From Balanoglossus misakiensis (Eukaryota > Hemichordata): a DNA stretch of 64,000 bases. The stretch lies in assembly GCA_040954595.2 (NCBI GenBank), contig CM082580.2, positions 6,634,001 through 6,698,000 of the forward strand. Reading direction: 5' to 3'. Under the pieces are notes generated by a model. That model ran no database searches and had not been told where the DNA came from. It was given only the letters and a program-made list of their open reading frames with translations. The position numbers and the translations under genes were made by a program. Numbering within the stretch: the stretch's first letter is position 1; every line of letters begins with the position of its first letter. Positions 49,916 to 62,259 of the stretch are shown one piece after another.

Positions 49916-50559
49916 CTTAGCCCCTTCACAGATAAGTCTGCTTCACAGAAAGAGAAACAATAACTTGTCCAAGGTTTTCTTGGTGGCGGTACAACTGCAA
50001 AATATATATGTATATATATATTGGCATAAACTGACAGATTGGGGCATTGTAAATTTGTATTTAGAGAAAAATTATTCAGTACAGGTATCTGTACATCATC
50101 ATCATTCATCATACATGTATACAGTATCTCAGATTTGATTGGCATAGTAAGAGACAATTTACTATCTTCTCTAACTCTGCCACACATCACAATCATTCAA
50201 TCATGTATACATGTATGTTATGTTCATCTGATGTCCTTGGTATCAGCATATCAGTGACAATCAGTATCACAACTTCAAGCATTTGCACAGAACAGAAAAT
50301 CCAGGGATATTTGGTAACTGTATGTCTAGAGTAATAAAAGGTACTATTTAACAAAACATTGTCATCTAACAAAAACGTGGAACAGCACCAAAACTGCGTA
50401 AATGATTGCATTTCATTATACATATATGCATTTCATTGGTGATGTACCCCAAGGTTATCAGCTATGTCAATGACCGCGACCGTACCGATGGCCTTCTCTG
50501 CATACATTTTACTTCGTTTCTCGAGCGTCGAAGCAGGGAAGAATACACAGAAGGGATTT

Positions 50560-50960
50560 ACCTGTAAGCTGAAGAATTGCTAAACCAAGAAAACGCCTAA
50601 ACTTATGATGTCTGTCCGTCACGAAGTTCACGTCGCGGCCGCCAGACAAGAAACAAATTTGACCTAAGTGTAACCTTCTTCTCACTTCCGGAATATTTCC
50701 AGTGTTCGTGTGAACTCTCGCGAATTCTCGTAATCTAGTTACATAGACCGTGACCTAGAAACTGTATGTACAAGATAAGAATTTCAAATGTCGATATATT
50801 GCTAATCATAGTATTTCTATTTTTTTAAATGATTATTAAGATAAAAGAAATTACCAATATGCGTCGGTGAGTTTCTCACTGCATGCGCAATATTAATAAG
50901 CGTAAACAGGTCACATGACCATCTCTACTTTTGCGGGAAAATCAAAGATGGCAACCAGGA
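50560..50960. promoter_or_regulatory. Probable bidirectional promoter of MMADHC and BRCA1
   Basis: A CpG-richer stretch between the divergent start codons (49915 and 51239). It contains CACTTCCGG (50683-50691, ETS-type), TCTCGCGAATTCTCG near 50716, GCATGCGCA (50881-50889, NRF1-like), GCGGGAAA (50933-50940, the complement of the E2F site TTTCCCGC) and AAGATGGC (50945-50952, YY1-like). On the minus strand CTTACAG|GTAAAT around 50554-50565 looks like the donor of an MMADHC 5' UTR exon. Mammalian BRCA1 is E2F-regulated and also has a bidirectional promoter, with a different partner. Site calls are consensus matches only. Confidence 0.6.
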
Positions 50961-51238
50961 TCTGTGTCATTTCGTCGCCGGATGACTCTTGTAAATTCTG
51001 GTGAATTAATCCGTCAAATTGCATCCCTGCTCACATTTTCTTGTTTATCTTGCGTATACTTGTGAAAACCCAACCATATGTATTTCTTTGGAATGGATTT
51101 ATGAAGCTCGTTCGGAGTTTTGCCACCTGGATCATTGATGTGACAATCTCTTCGGAAATATTACACAACTGCGTGGATCGTGGTGCAGTGAGTTCAAGGG
51201 GAACCCAGGGCAACCGTGACCGTTCGTAGCCAAGCACG

Positions 51239-54200
51239 ATGGCTGCGTACGAAATCCAGCTGGTTCAAAACACTCTTTGTCGTATGCAGAAAAACTTAGA
51301 GTGTCCAATATGGTAAGTTTTACGAACACCCAGCAAGAAATGTCAGATGAAGTTGTTAACTTGTGTAACAGAAAGAAGCCCTTTCATTCAGATGTGTCAG
51401 GCCTTTGCACTCCATTTGGTTTTAACTAATGATATGCCTTTTTTGTCTCTCAGTTTGGATTTGATGAAGGATCCTGTGTCAACAAGATGTGACCATCAAT
51501 TTTGCAGGTTTGTTCATATGTGATTTATGAGTTGCTGCATACCTATCCCAGTATGCATTGCACATTTGTATGTTCATGTAGACTTTTTGTAAATACATTT
51601 GATACATCAAAGTTATTCAGTTAAGTCATATACACATTTGTTTTCTTGCACAAACTCTCAAAACTAAACTACATAGTCTTACTTTGTAGGTTTTGTATTT
51701 TGGAAGTCTTAAACACCAAATCATCAGCTCCCTGTCCTCTGTGCAAGAAACCCATCACAAAAAGGTAAGCGGTTATGGCTCGAACGTGTTACATTGGATG
51801 TCATTTATGAAATGGAAAGCACATATAGACCTGTTTATTTGCAGGCCCAATTTGCATTTTAAATTATTGTGAGAAACTGAATTGAAATACCTGTACTATG
51901 TACTTTCATTATGTTGACAGGAGTTTGACAGACAACTGTAAGCTGAATGATATAGTCACTGCAGTCAGGGGTGTAGTTAACGCTGTCAAAGATGACACAG
52001 GAATGGAATGTAAGTGAATTTTTTTCTTTCACTTTATGTCAAAACTGAGTTGCTTTATAACAAAGGGTACAATATATAATCCACCCTGGCCCATAGATTA
52101 TCTTTTGTAGGTGATCTACATGTACTGTGTATTAATTATAAACAAAATGTTTGGTTTGATTTCAGGCACACCACCACGTGGTCCACCCATTGCATCGCAG
52201 CCATCACCAAAGCGTCAATTACAGCGTGAAGAGAATCTTAATGCCACTGACCAGGTAATACAATTAGCATCATCATGATCATTACGTTATCATGTTGCTT
52301 GAGAACTGGTAGAGAAAACTTTATATTTCAATGCAGTTTCTGACATTACATACAGCAGTGAGTGTAGCTCAATGACCTGATATACCACTTATGAGTTTGA
52401 GGGGTGTGATAATGAAAACTTTGGTTACCTCCTACAGATTGCTGGTGGTCCCTCCAGAGGCCAGAACAAGAGGAAGAAGAACACCAGAATTGCCAAGAAA
52501 AAGGCAGTTGAAAGCCAGAGTGTTTGTGTGTACATTGAGGAAGACAATGAGACTGAGAGTGACTCCAGGCGGGAGATCATCACAACTAATACCAACATCA
52601 GGTAAGATAGATATTTTGTGAGCAGAAATACTAGCTGGGAGGCAGTGCGTTTTTGCGATACGCTGCTGACTGAATCAAATTTAATAATAAGGATTGCTAA
52701 GACTGTGTGTGCCCTTTTTACAAAAGTAAAATGTTTCTGTTGTTATGGTTACTTTCCAGTTCTGCTTTCCCTGTCCCTGAATCCTCAACGACCAAGAAAA
52801 GAAGAAACACCCGACGTACTCGTCGCGATGAAATAGAGAATGGAAGCAGGGAGGCTCCAACTGCTAACCAAGGAGATCTGCTCTTGGAATTGGACAATTT
52901 AGCGATGGAAGTAGGTGGTGAGTCTGGTGTCAATGACAGTTCAGGAAATGAAAATACCCGACACGATAAGGCGACAGTGTGTTCAGCGAGTCGGCAAAAC
53001 TTTCAAGCCAACAGAAACCGTGAATCGGATCTGAATACCGAAGATAAGATGAATAGGGCAGGACAGCTAACCACCGAGAAAGAGAATGTGTTTCAGCCGC
53101 CATTGGTGGCACCCCCGTCTCACAGTGTCCAGACAGGAGGAGCAGCCGCACCAGACGTTGACCCGTACGAGTTCATTCCGAGTCAGCGGACTCCCAAGAA
53201 GAAGGGCAGAGCGCCCAAGAAAGTCAAAGGCAGCGGGGCCAACAAGAGGGGCCACAGCAGCAGTGGCGAGAGGCCTCGGAAGAAGCCTTGTGTGGTGGTT
53301 GTGTCTCAGAGAAAGGGAGTCCGGGAAGTTGCACCTGGGGTGGAGAGTAACGGCAAAGGGCTGGTAGGAGACCTAGTTGTACAGTTGGAGAAAGTGGACC
53401 ACAAGTTGACTGCAAACGCAGCCTTGCAACCTGATGATGTTCCTCGGGACGTCTCGGCCGTCGCGGAGGAATCGCAGAGTGGCCCTGTCGATGAAGACGG
53501 TCCACTGACTTGTCAGTCGCAAGAGGAAGTCATAATAAAAAGGGGAACGAGGAGTCGCGGGAGGGTTGAAGAATCTGACAAAAAGGAGAGTTCAGACGAG
53601 GACGACTTCTGTTCAACCAACAGGAGATCCCTTAATAAGAGTGACGATAAAGTGTTTGTGAACACTTACAGTAAGGGACTGCAACATACAAAGAGGAAAT
53701 CTGCTGAGAGGATCAAAAACCTGGAAGAAATGAACAAACAGAGGGAAAATGCTGATCTTGACATTCCAATAGACTTTGATAAATTTCTCGAGGAGGATGA
53801 CGACTTCCCCAGTGATACAAGGACACTCAGATCAAGTAAAAAGAACGCAGATAGACTGCAGAATTCCTGTGATGGCCAGAAAGAGGTCTCTGCCACTCCG
53901 GCAAATGTCATCAGAATCGAAGGAAAGCCCAAGAAGAAAAAGGTAAAGGGCAGAAAGAAGAATTCTGAGTTTGTACTCGGCAGCCAAGATGTCATCGGCC
54001 ACATCATTCAGAATGCTGTTGTAGAAAGCGACGGCGATCAGATGCAGATTTCAAGCTGTGGGTCTGATCAGGATGAGGGTCAGAATGTGGCGAAAGATGC
54101 TGATGTGAAAGGTGGTGCAACAGAAGTTCGTGAAGTTGATGTATCTATCAGAAATGGACAGAACCATAGTGTGCATGTTGAAGGTAAGTTACTGCCAATG

Positions 54201-55496
54201 TATCTAGTATTTGATGCATGTGTACATATACATTGTAAAACGCAGATTTTAAAGATGTTTGTTATCTGAAAAAACCTGTATTCCTGTCCAATAGTAACAG
54301 TAAATATCATCAGTGCTCACCACTACTGGGTAGCATTTAGTATTGTGGGACAGGCGTGATGGTGACAGACTTGAACTTGTGTCTAATATCTTTGTGTTGA
54401 TCTCCTGTACAGCAGGTCACGGAGATGAAGAATTCGATGGCAGTACAACAGAATCTATGGAAGGAAAGGATGATACGGACGGGGAAGATGTCTTTCACGG
54501 TACACCTAAAAACGTTCAACGTTTGTCAGGTGAGTTTCTTCAAGATTGCATGGTGCTGGAAGAGAAGTTCCCCCTCAGTTGCTTAACAAATCTGTTGGGC
54601 AATCATGGTGACACCATGCAATTTTTTGTACATAATCAGGTGGCTTACTGGCATTAGGTCACTGGTGTAAAATAATATATTGATTTATTTCAGGTAACAT
54701 CCCTCACACTGTCCCCAAAGCTGATGAGTTTGATGGCAGTACCACAGAATCTATGGACGTCAGAGATGACACAGATGAGGAAGATGGGTTGGATGACACA
54801 CTAACAAACACAAAACCCGCATCAGGTGAGATTTGAGAAGCATTATCGTAGAGAATCGTTCCATGACTCACTGGAAACTGGCCACCCTTTCCATCTTCTT
54901 TGTATAAGATACCATTTTTATCAAACCTTTGTAATCCATGTACCTGTGAACCAGTTTTCTCAGCTGCTTTGTAGATGTTTATAGACGTCTTTTTCAGTCG
55001 GAAACTTGAATCTCTCGTCTACGAGTCAGGCATATTTGTGACATTGGATTATTATGCGTCTCTTTTAGGCCCACCAGATTTGCATGTGACAGTTGAGGGA
55101 ATCATAGTCCATGCTGAAAAACAGAAAAATGGCAGACTTTTGAAAAAAAGTGAGAGGACAGTCGGTGGAAATTCCGAGGCCCGCAGTGGTCAGACAACAG
55201 GCAGTAATCAAGTGGAACATCTGACTCCTGACCTGATAGTACCAACACAGGATGATGAAGAAACTGCAAGAGGCAAAGATGGCACAAATCAGACTGAACA
55301 GTTGTCGGTCATTCCGGAATCTGTGTCTCCTGGTGGGAGAGGAAATGAGAGGCCTGCAGATGTGACGGTCAATGCTTGGGAGAGGCCAGAGACTGGAAGA
55401 GGGATTCCAGAAGACCGGAATGTTGGGAAGGATCAGAGTGACGAGGTACAGGGTGAGCAAAGTGATCGTGAAGATGAAGTAGTGGATGACGAAGAC

Positions 55497-55528
<32 letters not shown>

Positions 55529-58500
55529 CGAGGAAGATGATGATGACAACGATGATGATGATCTGCTGCCTCCGGGACAAGATCTAGACGACAGTTTGAT
55601 TGCGAGAGGAAAAAGGAAAAGCAGAGAAACTGCATGCGCGAGTAGTAAACAAATGATGTTAGAGCAAGCCATAATAAATGCCAGCAAAGAGAAGTCGGAG
55701 AACATTCACCAGAAAGAGCGTGGGAAAGAGACTAAGGACAAGGGTTTGCCGTCACAAGATGGCACGCCAGGCAAAAGTCTTGAGGTAAAAGGTTCCCCAG
55801 CCAAGCCAGGAAACCTTGGAGACCAACAATCGGCGACAGCTACGACACCCCTGACTTGCATACCAAATACCGAGGATGATGACTCGGTCGCGTTGAACAC
55901 AAAACGCAAAAGCAGGTACAGCCAAGGCAGGAGCCCGGTTGCAGCCCTCTCAAGGTCAAGGGTTAAATCGCCTTTGGTGAAAGAGAGAACTGTGGGTGTG
56001 GGGACGAGGACTGGAGTAAAGAAACAACAGACACTGCAGAGTGGTGGTTCCGAACAGGCCGTCAGAAATGGGTCGTGCGACAGTGAGCGTACAGTAGAGC
56101 TCTTTTCTAACGGAAGTGAAAACACAGTGGATTCTCCTGCCGCGAAGAATGGACCAAGCGGTACTAACTCGGGTAGGAAGGAGTCAAAATCACAGAAGAT
56201 AAGTCTCTCGGCCTCTTCTTCAGTCAAGAATTCAGGATCTTGTTCCGATTTCAGATCTCCAGTCTTCCCGGTGCAGACGTTGCCCAAATCTCGGGGCGAG
56301 GCTCGCGTCCTGGGGGAGACTGACAATGCTGCTGAGAAAGAGAGCCACGAACCTGAAGCAGACAGCAGAGAGTCCATGGTGCCCACCAGCATGGGAGCAT
56401 CGGACAGTGAAAATGGGCCGACTCCTGTTATAAGCGTACCCAGGAGGAGGACCAGGCAAACTGCCAGTGTCGAACAGTCTGCTGAGAAGAATGGTCGATG
56501 CGAAGGTCTCCTGAAAGAACCAGAAAATAAGAGGGTGAAATTGAAGAGGAAAAGGGACAAGAAATCTCCTGCAGACGCGGTGAGCAGCACATCAAATGTT
56601 TCAGTGACAGCAGACTCGAGTGAAGTAGATAGCATTAGCAGCAGTGGTACTCAAAAGAGCCAGATTTCAGGCACACCACAGCAAAAGACAAGAAAGGGGA
56701 TCTTAACAGAAGGGCACCGGAAAGGAATTGGAAAGGTTGGTGGAAGTGGTTCACAGGATAAAGTGAATTCCGGCAGGTGGTTGCAGCCAAACATGGACTG
56801 CGAGGGCGCCTTGTCCGGGGAGAACAGCCTGTCAATCTTGCAGAATCCGACCAACGCAGACAAGAATATTGTAGATGCCAAAACTAAAGCCAAATCGGCA
56901 GAGTTGGAGGAAGATGGGGAAGCTGCCAGGAAGGGGAGAGGCAGAGAGGAGGAAGGAGGGAACTCTGAAGACGATAGTGAGTCTGCCAAGAATCTTGCAG
57001 CAGACACACTCAGGTTGTTCAGCAACACGGAGGGTCAGAGTCTGAGCGGAAGTAAAGACATGGTCTGCAGGGAAGATGACTTGGAATCCAGTAATGGCAG
57101 CGGCAAATTCAAGGATCCCAGAAAAGCCACTTCAGCTGCTGATAAAATGAAACGCGTCACCCGTGCTAAAGACATATCAGATGAAGAAGATGATGATGAG
57201 GATGCTGATGGTATTATCCCACCTACACCCCCAGTCGTCCCAGGCGGCATTTCAGAAAAACTACCAAGTGCCAGGTTGCTGAAGAAGAGAAAGCACAGAG
57301 AAGATTCCAGTCTTGACATTGTCAAGAAGCCAGCCCAGAGTGCATCTATGAACACTGCTAAACATCATGCCGATGAGACTGCAACTGCTGCATCAGATGA
57401 TGAAGCTAGTCAAAGCATCCTTCAGGGTTACGAGCAGGACAGCGACGAGGCGGCAGATGAAGAGATCAATTTCATATCGCAGTTTCAAGAGAAGTCTGAA
57501 TCGCCCGTGAGGAGGAAGAGGAAGCGGCGAGTTGCCCGGAGACTGGAAGACAGCGACTCCGAGGATGAGGAGATGAGCAGCGCAGATATAGATGCAATAT
57601 TGTCAGAGTCGCCGTTTGGTCCCCAACCTCAGAAGAGGGTCGGTGAGAAAACTACTGGAGAAGAGGAGGAGGTTTGTGATCCCGGGGTCACAGAAGCTGA
57701 AGGTCATGTGTCAGCAGAGGTCGTAGGTCAGACCATGTCTGTAGAGGTCATGGGTCAGACTATGTCGACTGACAATTGCACAACGTACTGTGAAGAAATC
57801 GAAGACAAGGCCCACAACAGTTGCGAAGACTATGGATGTAAGTTATTGATTTAGGCTTCTTCTGGAATTGTTATTTGATGTTCTTCATTATCATTGTTTA
57901 TGGATCCGGAATGGAAGTATTAATCTGTATAAACCGTACAAATGTATCTCACTCTCTTGATGCCATTACAGCTGACAGTACACAGGACAGCACCACAAGC
58001 AGACAACTCAATTTGACCAGTGCTTCATCCATCCAATCAAGTCAAGGAGAAGTTGTCAGCACTCAGGTTTGTAGGCTATGACTCTGTACTTTGTAAGTTG
58101 TGGTACATGTATTTTCCACTGTTTCTGTATAGCTCACGCAATGTTAGTAACATGTAGGCACAGTTGCTTGTCTTGTGCAGAATTTAAAAGAGAGTGATAA
58201 GCTTGGCTCTGTTCATGTAGAAAATAACTGACATGTTTCCAACCCTGATTTCCTTCCAGGCAAGAGCCAAGATGAAAGAAGAACTACACGAAATTGAAGC
58301 TGAAATGGCCAAGATAAAGGCAGCCATTGCAGCTACTGACGGTGATGGTAGGGCAGCTCGACGTGACAATCAGGACGCTGATGCATGCCCAATGGATCTT
58401 GACACTGACGACGGTGACAGACAGGGTGACACACGCCCAGGGAATGACGGTCGAGAGATCGTTGGAGCCAAGCCATGCGATGATGTGGGTGACAAATTGT

Positions 58501-61100
58501 GTGACAGTGAGGGTGAGACAAGTGGTGATACAGATGTCTCTGTGAATGGTGACAGTGATGATGACGACATCTGCTGCAGCCCTCTGTCGCCCTCTCCCCC
58601 ACCCCGTGTGTCACTGTCTAAACTAGCGTCGCGGTCAAAGGGTCACCTGCCAGACAAAGTCAAAGAAGTGGACAAGCTGCTCTGTCAGCTCAAGACGCCA
58701 CTCTGCGAAGAAAGGACGAATAGGGCGATGAGCCCCAAGACGAGAAAATCTGGTTCCAACAAACAGAAGCAGAGACCTGTTGTGTCGGACGATTCAGACG
58801 GCGATCTTGAAACGACTGCCGCGAAAGCTAGCCACCAACCAAGAAAGGAAGCCCCCGCACAGAAACCAAACTCCCAACCCAGAACTCAGAAAAAATTCAC
58901 ATTCAGTCAGAAAGTGCCGAGTAAACTGAATACACAGAAACGATTGAATGACTCGAACGCGACCGACAGAGAGAAAGTCGTCGGTTCAAGCGCCCCGGGC
59001 AGAGTCGATCAGAAGAATCATCTACGGGAGAAAACCAAGATCAGCCCCAGTTCGGAAGTGAGTCGTGTTGGTAGCCGATCCTTGTCCAGTGGTTCACAGG
59101 CCGAAGGGAAAACCAAGGCAGAATTCTCGTTCATTACGACAGGGCTCAATCAAGAGGAACTTGTGAGTACATTGTAATCACATTGTTGTATTATTTACTC
59201 TTATTTTGACTCTGGAATATTTCTGGGCAGAAGATCACGTTTACACAATGATTTTTATTTGATATTCTTTCAGTTTTCATATATTTCATTTAATACTATC
59301 TAATTCTACTTGCAAATAAATCTATGTGAAGGCAATGGAAAGGGTAACAATAGGATGCACATTGGAATCTCCATTAAGCTTCGTCATAAAATAGCTCATA
59401 TTTTTCATTAAGAACATTGGTTGTGCTTAAATGTTGTGGACATTGCAATTGTACATTTGTTTAACTCAACTGACCAACTGTGGTGCTTGTCTTTACAGAG
59501 AGATGTTGATTTTGTGGCCAAACAGATGGGTTGTCGTCGTCTGCCCAAGTTCACTTCCGGTACAACTCATGTGATTGTCAAGACAGGTAGGTTACAATGT
59601 CCTTGACATCTTCTCTTCCTGATCTCCAGACTTGGAAGCAGAGAATACATTTCTTGTTAATAACAATTGCAGTCACAATATACATGTACTTAGATTATAA
59701 ATTTGGTTCTGTCATTGCCTATAAGCCATGGCAAATACATGTACATGTACCTACATCATTTATTCTGGTATTTGTAGAATTTGAAAGATGAGACAGAATC
59801 CTTACTACATGTACGCACATCCGTCTCCTCACAAAAGTTATTCCGGCCACGTTTCCTGGAAACCATTGCAGTGAGTTGAATGGGAAAACCCGGAGGAAAT
59901 CTGTGCTCCGTGGTGATTCTTGATTGCCTTGGTTTCCTGGACTACAGCCCTGTGGTACTTCACTGAACCCGTACATGCAACTGCTTCTGTCTGCTGTATT
60001 CTCAAATGAAGAACTATGAGGCCTTTCAGAATGAGACAACCCTTTCCCTCACTAGCTGGCTTTTTTATATACCATTCCATTTTCAGACTGCAACATTTTT
60101 TACATCACATATTTGACAATTAAATCTTTGTGTAATGCATATTCTTTTCAGATGGTAAACTAGTCTGTGAGCGCACGTTGAAATACTTCTTTGGGATTGC
60201 TGCACGGACATGGGTGGTCAGTTTCAACTGTAAGTATTGCATTTTTGTTGGAAATATCTTCCGCTCATTATCATTGCTGAAAGCTTTCTGTGCTTTAATT
60301 GGATGTCATTTCAGTATCACATTCATGTGGTGATATTCCAACAATTGTCTGTGTCTTTGAATATAGGGATACTGGCTTGCATAGAAGCTGGCAAAATCTT
60401 GCCTGAAGAACCCTATGAAGTGCTCGGCGATGTTGTCAACGGCCCGCATCATATGGGCCCGAGAAGGGCCAGGAAGAACGCTGGGAAACTGTTGCTAAGC
60501 AACTACGAAATCTGCTGCATGGGCTCATTTACATCTCTAACTACAAGTAAGTTGACCCTCAGATTGGCTGAGTTTTAAATCTCACAACATCCTATCCCTT
60601 TGTAGTTATATCAGTCAGTTGTCATAAAAATAAAAAGTACCGAAGAAATTAATTTATCTTCGCTGTTTGCAGGTCAGTTTCGTTCACTGGTTGAACTGAC
60701 TGGTGCAAGCATAGTCCATCATCCGTCCATGTTCAGCTTTGACCCCGAGAAGATACCCGTCATCATTATGCAACCGGACGCCAACACAGATGAAGCCAAC
60801 TACAACAGTAAGTCTTGATGTCTACCTTGTGGTGCGTTAAGTGTGACCCATCATGTAGAGTCTACCTTTTTGAAAAGACATATTCCTGGAAAAAATCTTT
60901 AAGTTTCCTTGCTTTCCTTCCTCGTTTCAGGCATCTACAGGAAATTCCGCGCCGTGGTTGCCAGCAGGGAGTGGATCTTTGACAGCATTGCCCCGTACTC
61001 CCTGCGGCCCCTGGTGGAGTACTTGCTGTGTGACGTCCCAGAGAATCACGTCGACGAGATCATCAATTTAGACTCGGACAGTGGGAGTGAGCTGTTTTGA
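51239..61100 (+). CDS. BRCA1: BRCA1, DNA-repair E3 ubiquitin ligase (complete)
   Basis: Seventeen exons (51239-51312, 51454-51507, 51690-51764, 51921-52009, 52166-52254, 52438-52601, 52760-54183, 54416-54529, 54694-54825, 55069-57837, 57972-58066, 58260-59162, 59499-59586, 60152-60229, 60367-60546, 60673-60807, 60931-61100) give 2210 residues (human 1863). The N-terminal C3HC4 RING ([29 protein letters not shown]) keeps the E2-contact Ile and the Lys after the last zinc Cys; it would pair with BARD1. A long, low-complexity, acidic and Lys-rich middle is carried mostly by two large exons. A coiled coil ([20 protein letters not shown]) matches the PALB2-binding helix. Tandem BRCT domains follow, with [43 protein letters not shown] and SREWIFDS. 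The protein ends in [13 protein letters not shown], beyond the human end. It acts in nuclear homologous recombination and checkpoint signalling. Confidence 0.97.
54412..54829 (+). other. Tandemly duplicated BRCA1 exon pair with a NAGNAG acceptor
   Basis: Exons 54416-54529 and 54694-54825 both encode [10 protein letters not shown] followed by an acidic DDTD-x-ED stretch, both are phase 1-1, and both end in Ser-Gly split by the intron. They look like a local exon duplication. The first exon is preceded by AGCAG (54411-54415), so either AG can be used, adding or dropping one Ala. Confidence 0.8.
55490..55566 (+). repeat. GAT/GAC triplet repeat encoding poly-Asp in BRCA1
   Basis: The in-frame run encodes about 25 mostly Asp residues with a few Glu and Asn ([17 protein letters not shown]-type). 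It is likely length-polymorphic. Confidence 0.9.
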
Positions 61101-61855
61101 ACGGTTGATGTGTGTGTTCGGATAGAGCAACACAGTTGGCCTGTGATGCACATACGTCCCTTGCATGATCCTCACATGATGTTGAAATACATCATATGTC
61201 AGTCAGATGTATAAATTTGGTGGTGTTGGGCAAAGTAACAGAATAATAGTTAAATGACGTTTGCATAAATAATTCTCATGTGACTTAAAAAGTAAAGGAC
61301 TGTTACACTCTTCTTCGAATTCATGAACTGACTACATGTACTAGAGATCTGCTATATCAGGATAATCACTTCAAAATATTAAACGTTGAATATTAAGCTG
61401 ATTGCAACTGTATCGTTATCAGAATAGTGGAAACTTAATTTCTAATTGTTGTGCTTTTTATACCACATGGAACAAGTGTGCCTTTTATAAAGACTATGTC
61501 AATTTTTCATGTAGTTTGAATGTCCTTGACTTAATTGGCAATAAAGTTTCTCAGCTGTACAGAGCTACAGTGTTTAAATCATCGCTTTTCTTGTCTTTGT
61601 ATTTAAGGGTTTACATAAAACTAGGCCGTGAGTGGACACAAGGGCTCCATGCATGCAGTGTATTCATTTCCCCCATAAAATTTTCAAACACGCAGTGAAG
61701 AAAATTTATTGTAATTATAAATGCACATATGGCTGGTGTGAATACCAGTAAAATAGAATATTTGAAGTACTGTACTCTTCATTGGCACAGCAATTATTTA
61801 TCATAAAGCTCCATCAAGAATATAGAGCAGGTTAGGGTGGCCTTTCACTTTCAAA
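61101..61855. other. BRCA1 3' UTR and TMIE upstream region
   Basis: A 755-base gap between two same-strand genes. It holds the BRCA1 3' UTR with its poly(A) signal and about 300 bases that should contain the TMIE promoter. No coding sequence seen. Confidence 0.6.
61540..61545 (+). terminator. Candidate poly(A) signal of BRCA1
   Basis: AATAAA 440 bases after the BRCA1 stop and about 310 bases before the first TMIE start codon. Confidence 0.5.
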
Positions 61856-62259
61856 ATGGCTGATCACCTTGCAGCGAATGTGATCCTAATATTGCTCTGT
61901 TTTGGTCAAATTTCTAATGTTCTTACTCAAGCCCAGGTAAGAGAAAGTCAGAAACTACCAGTGATTATTTTTAATTCAATGCAGAAAATTTTCTCATCAG
62001 ATTGTCTCCTCTTTGCTGTTAGTAAGCAACACTTCATATCAAAAGGGTAGGGTGGCCTTTCACTTTCAAAATGGCTGATCACCTTGCAGCGAATGTGATC
62101 CTAATATTGCTCTGTTTTGGCCAAATTTCTAATGTTCTTACTCAAGCCCAGGTAAGAGAAAGTCAGAAACTACCAGTGATTATTTTTAATTCAATGCAGA
62201 AAATTTTCTCATCAGATTGTCTCCTCTTTGCTGTTAGTAAGCAACACTTCATATCAAAA
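61833..62259 (+). repeat. 215-base tandem duplication containing the first TMIE exon
   Basis: 61833-62044 and 62048-62259 differ at one base (T at 61906, C at 62121), a silent change in a Gly codon. Each copy holds part of the upstream region, the 81-base coding exon and about 108 bases of intron with a GTAAGA donor. Confidence 0.95.

Noticed and set aside
51041-51229. Short frame ending just before the BRCA1 start codon
   Set aside because: No homology. At most an upstream ORF or promoter sequence; the RING reading frame clearly starts at 51239.
55065-55705. Antisense frames rich in Ile, His or Ser opposite BRCA1
   Set aside because: They are shadows of the GAT repeat and the BRCA1 exon; the sense frame matches BRCA1 with proper splice sites.
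55706-56635. A 309-residue antisense frame opposite BRCA1
   Set aside because: It lies wholly within the large BRCA1 exon, has no recognisable domain, and its length follows from the skewed codon content of the sense strand.
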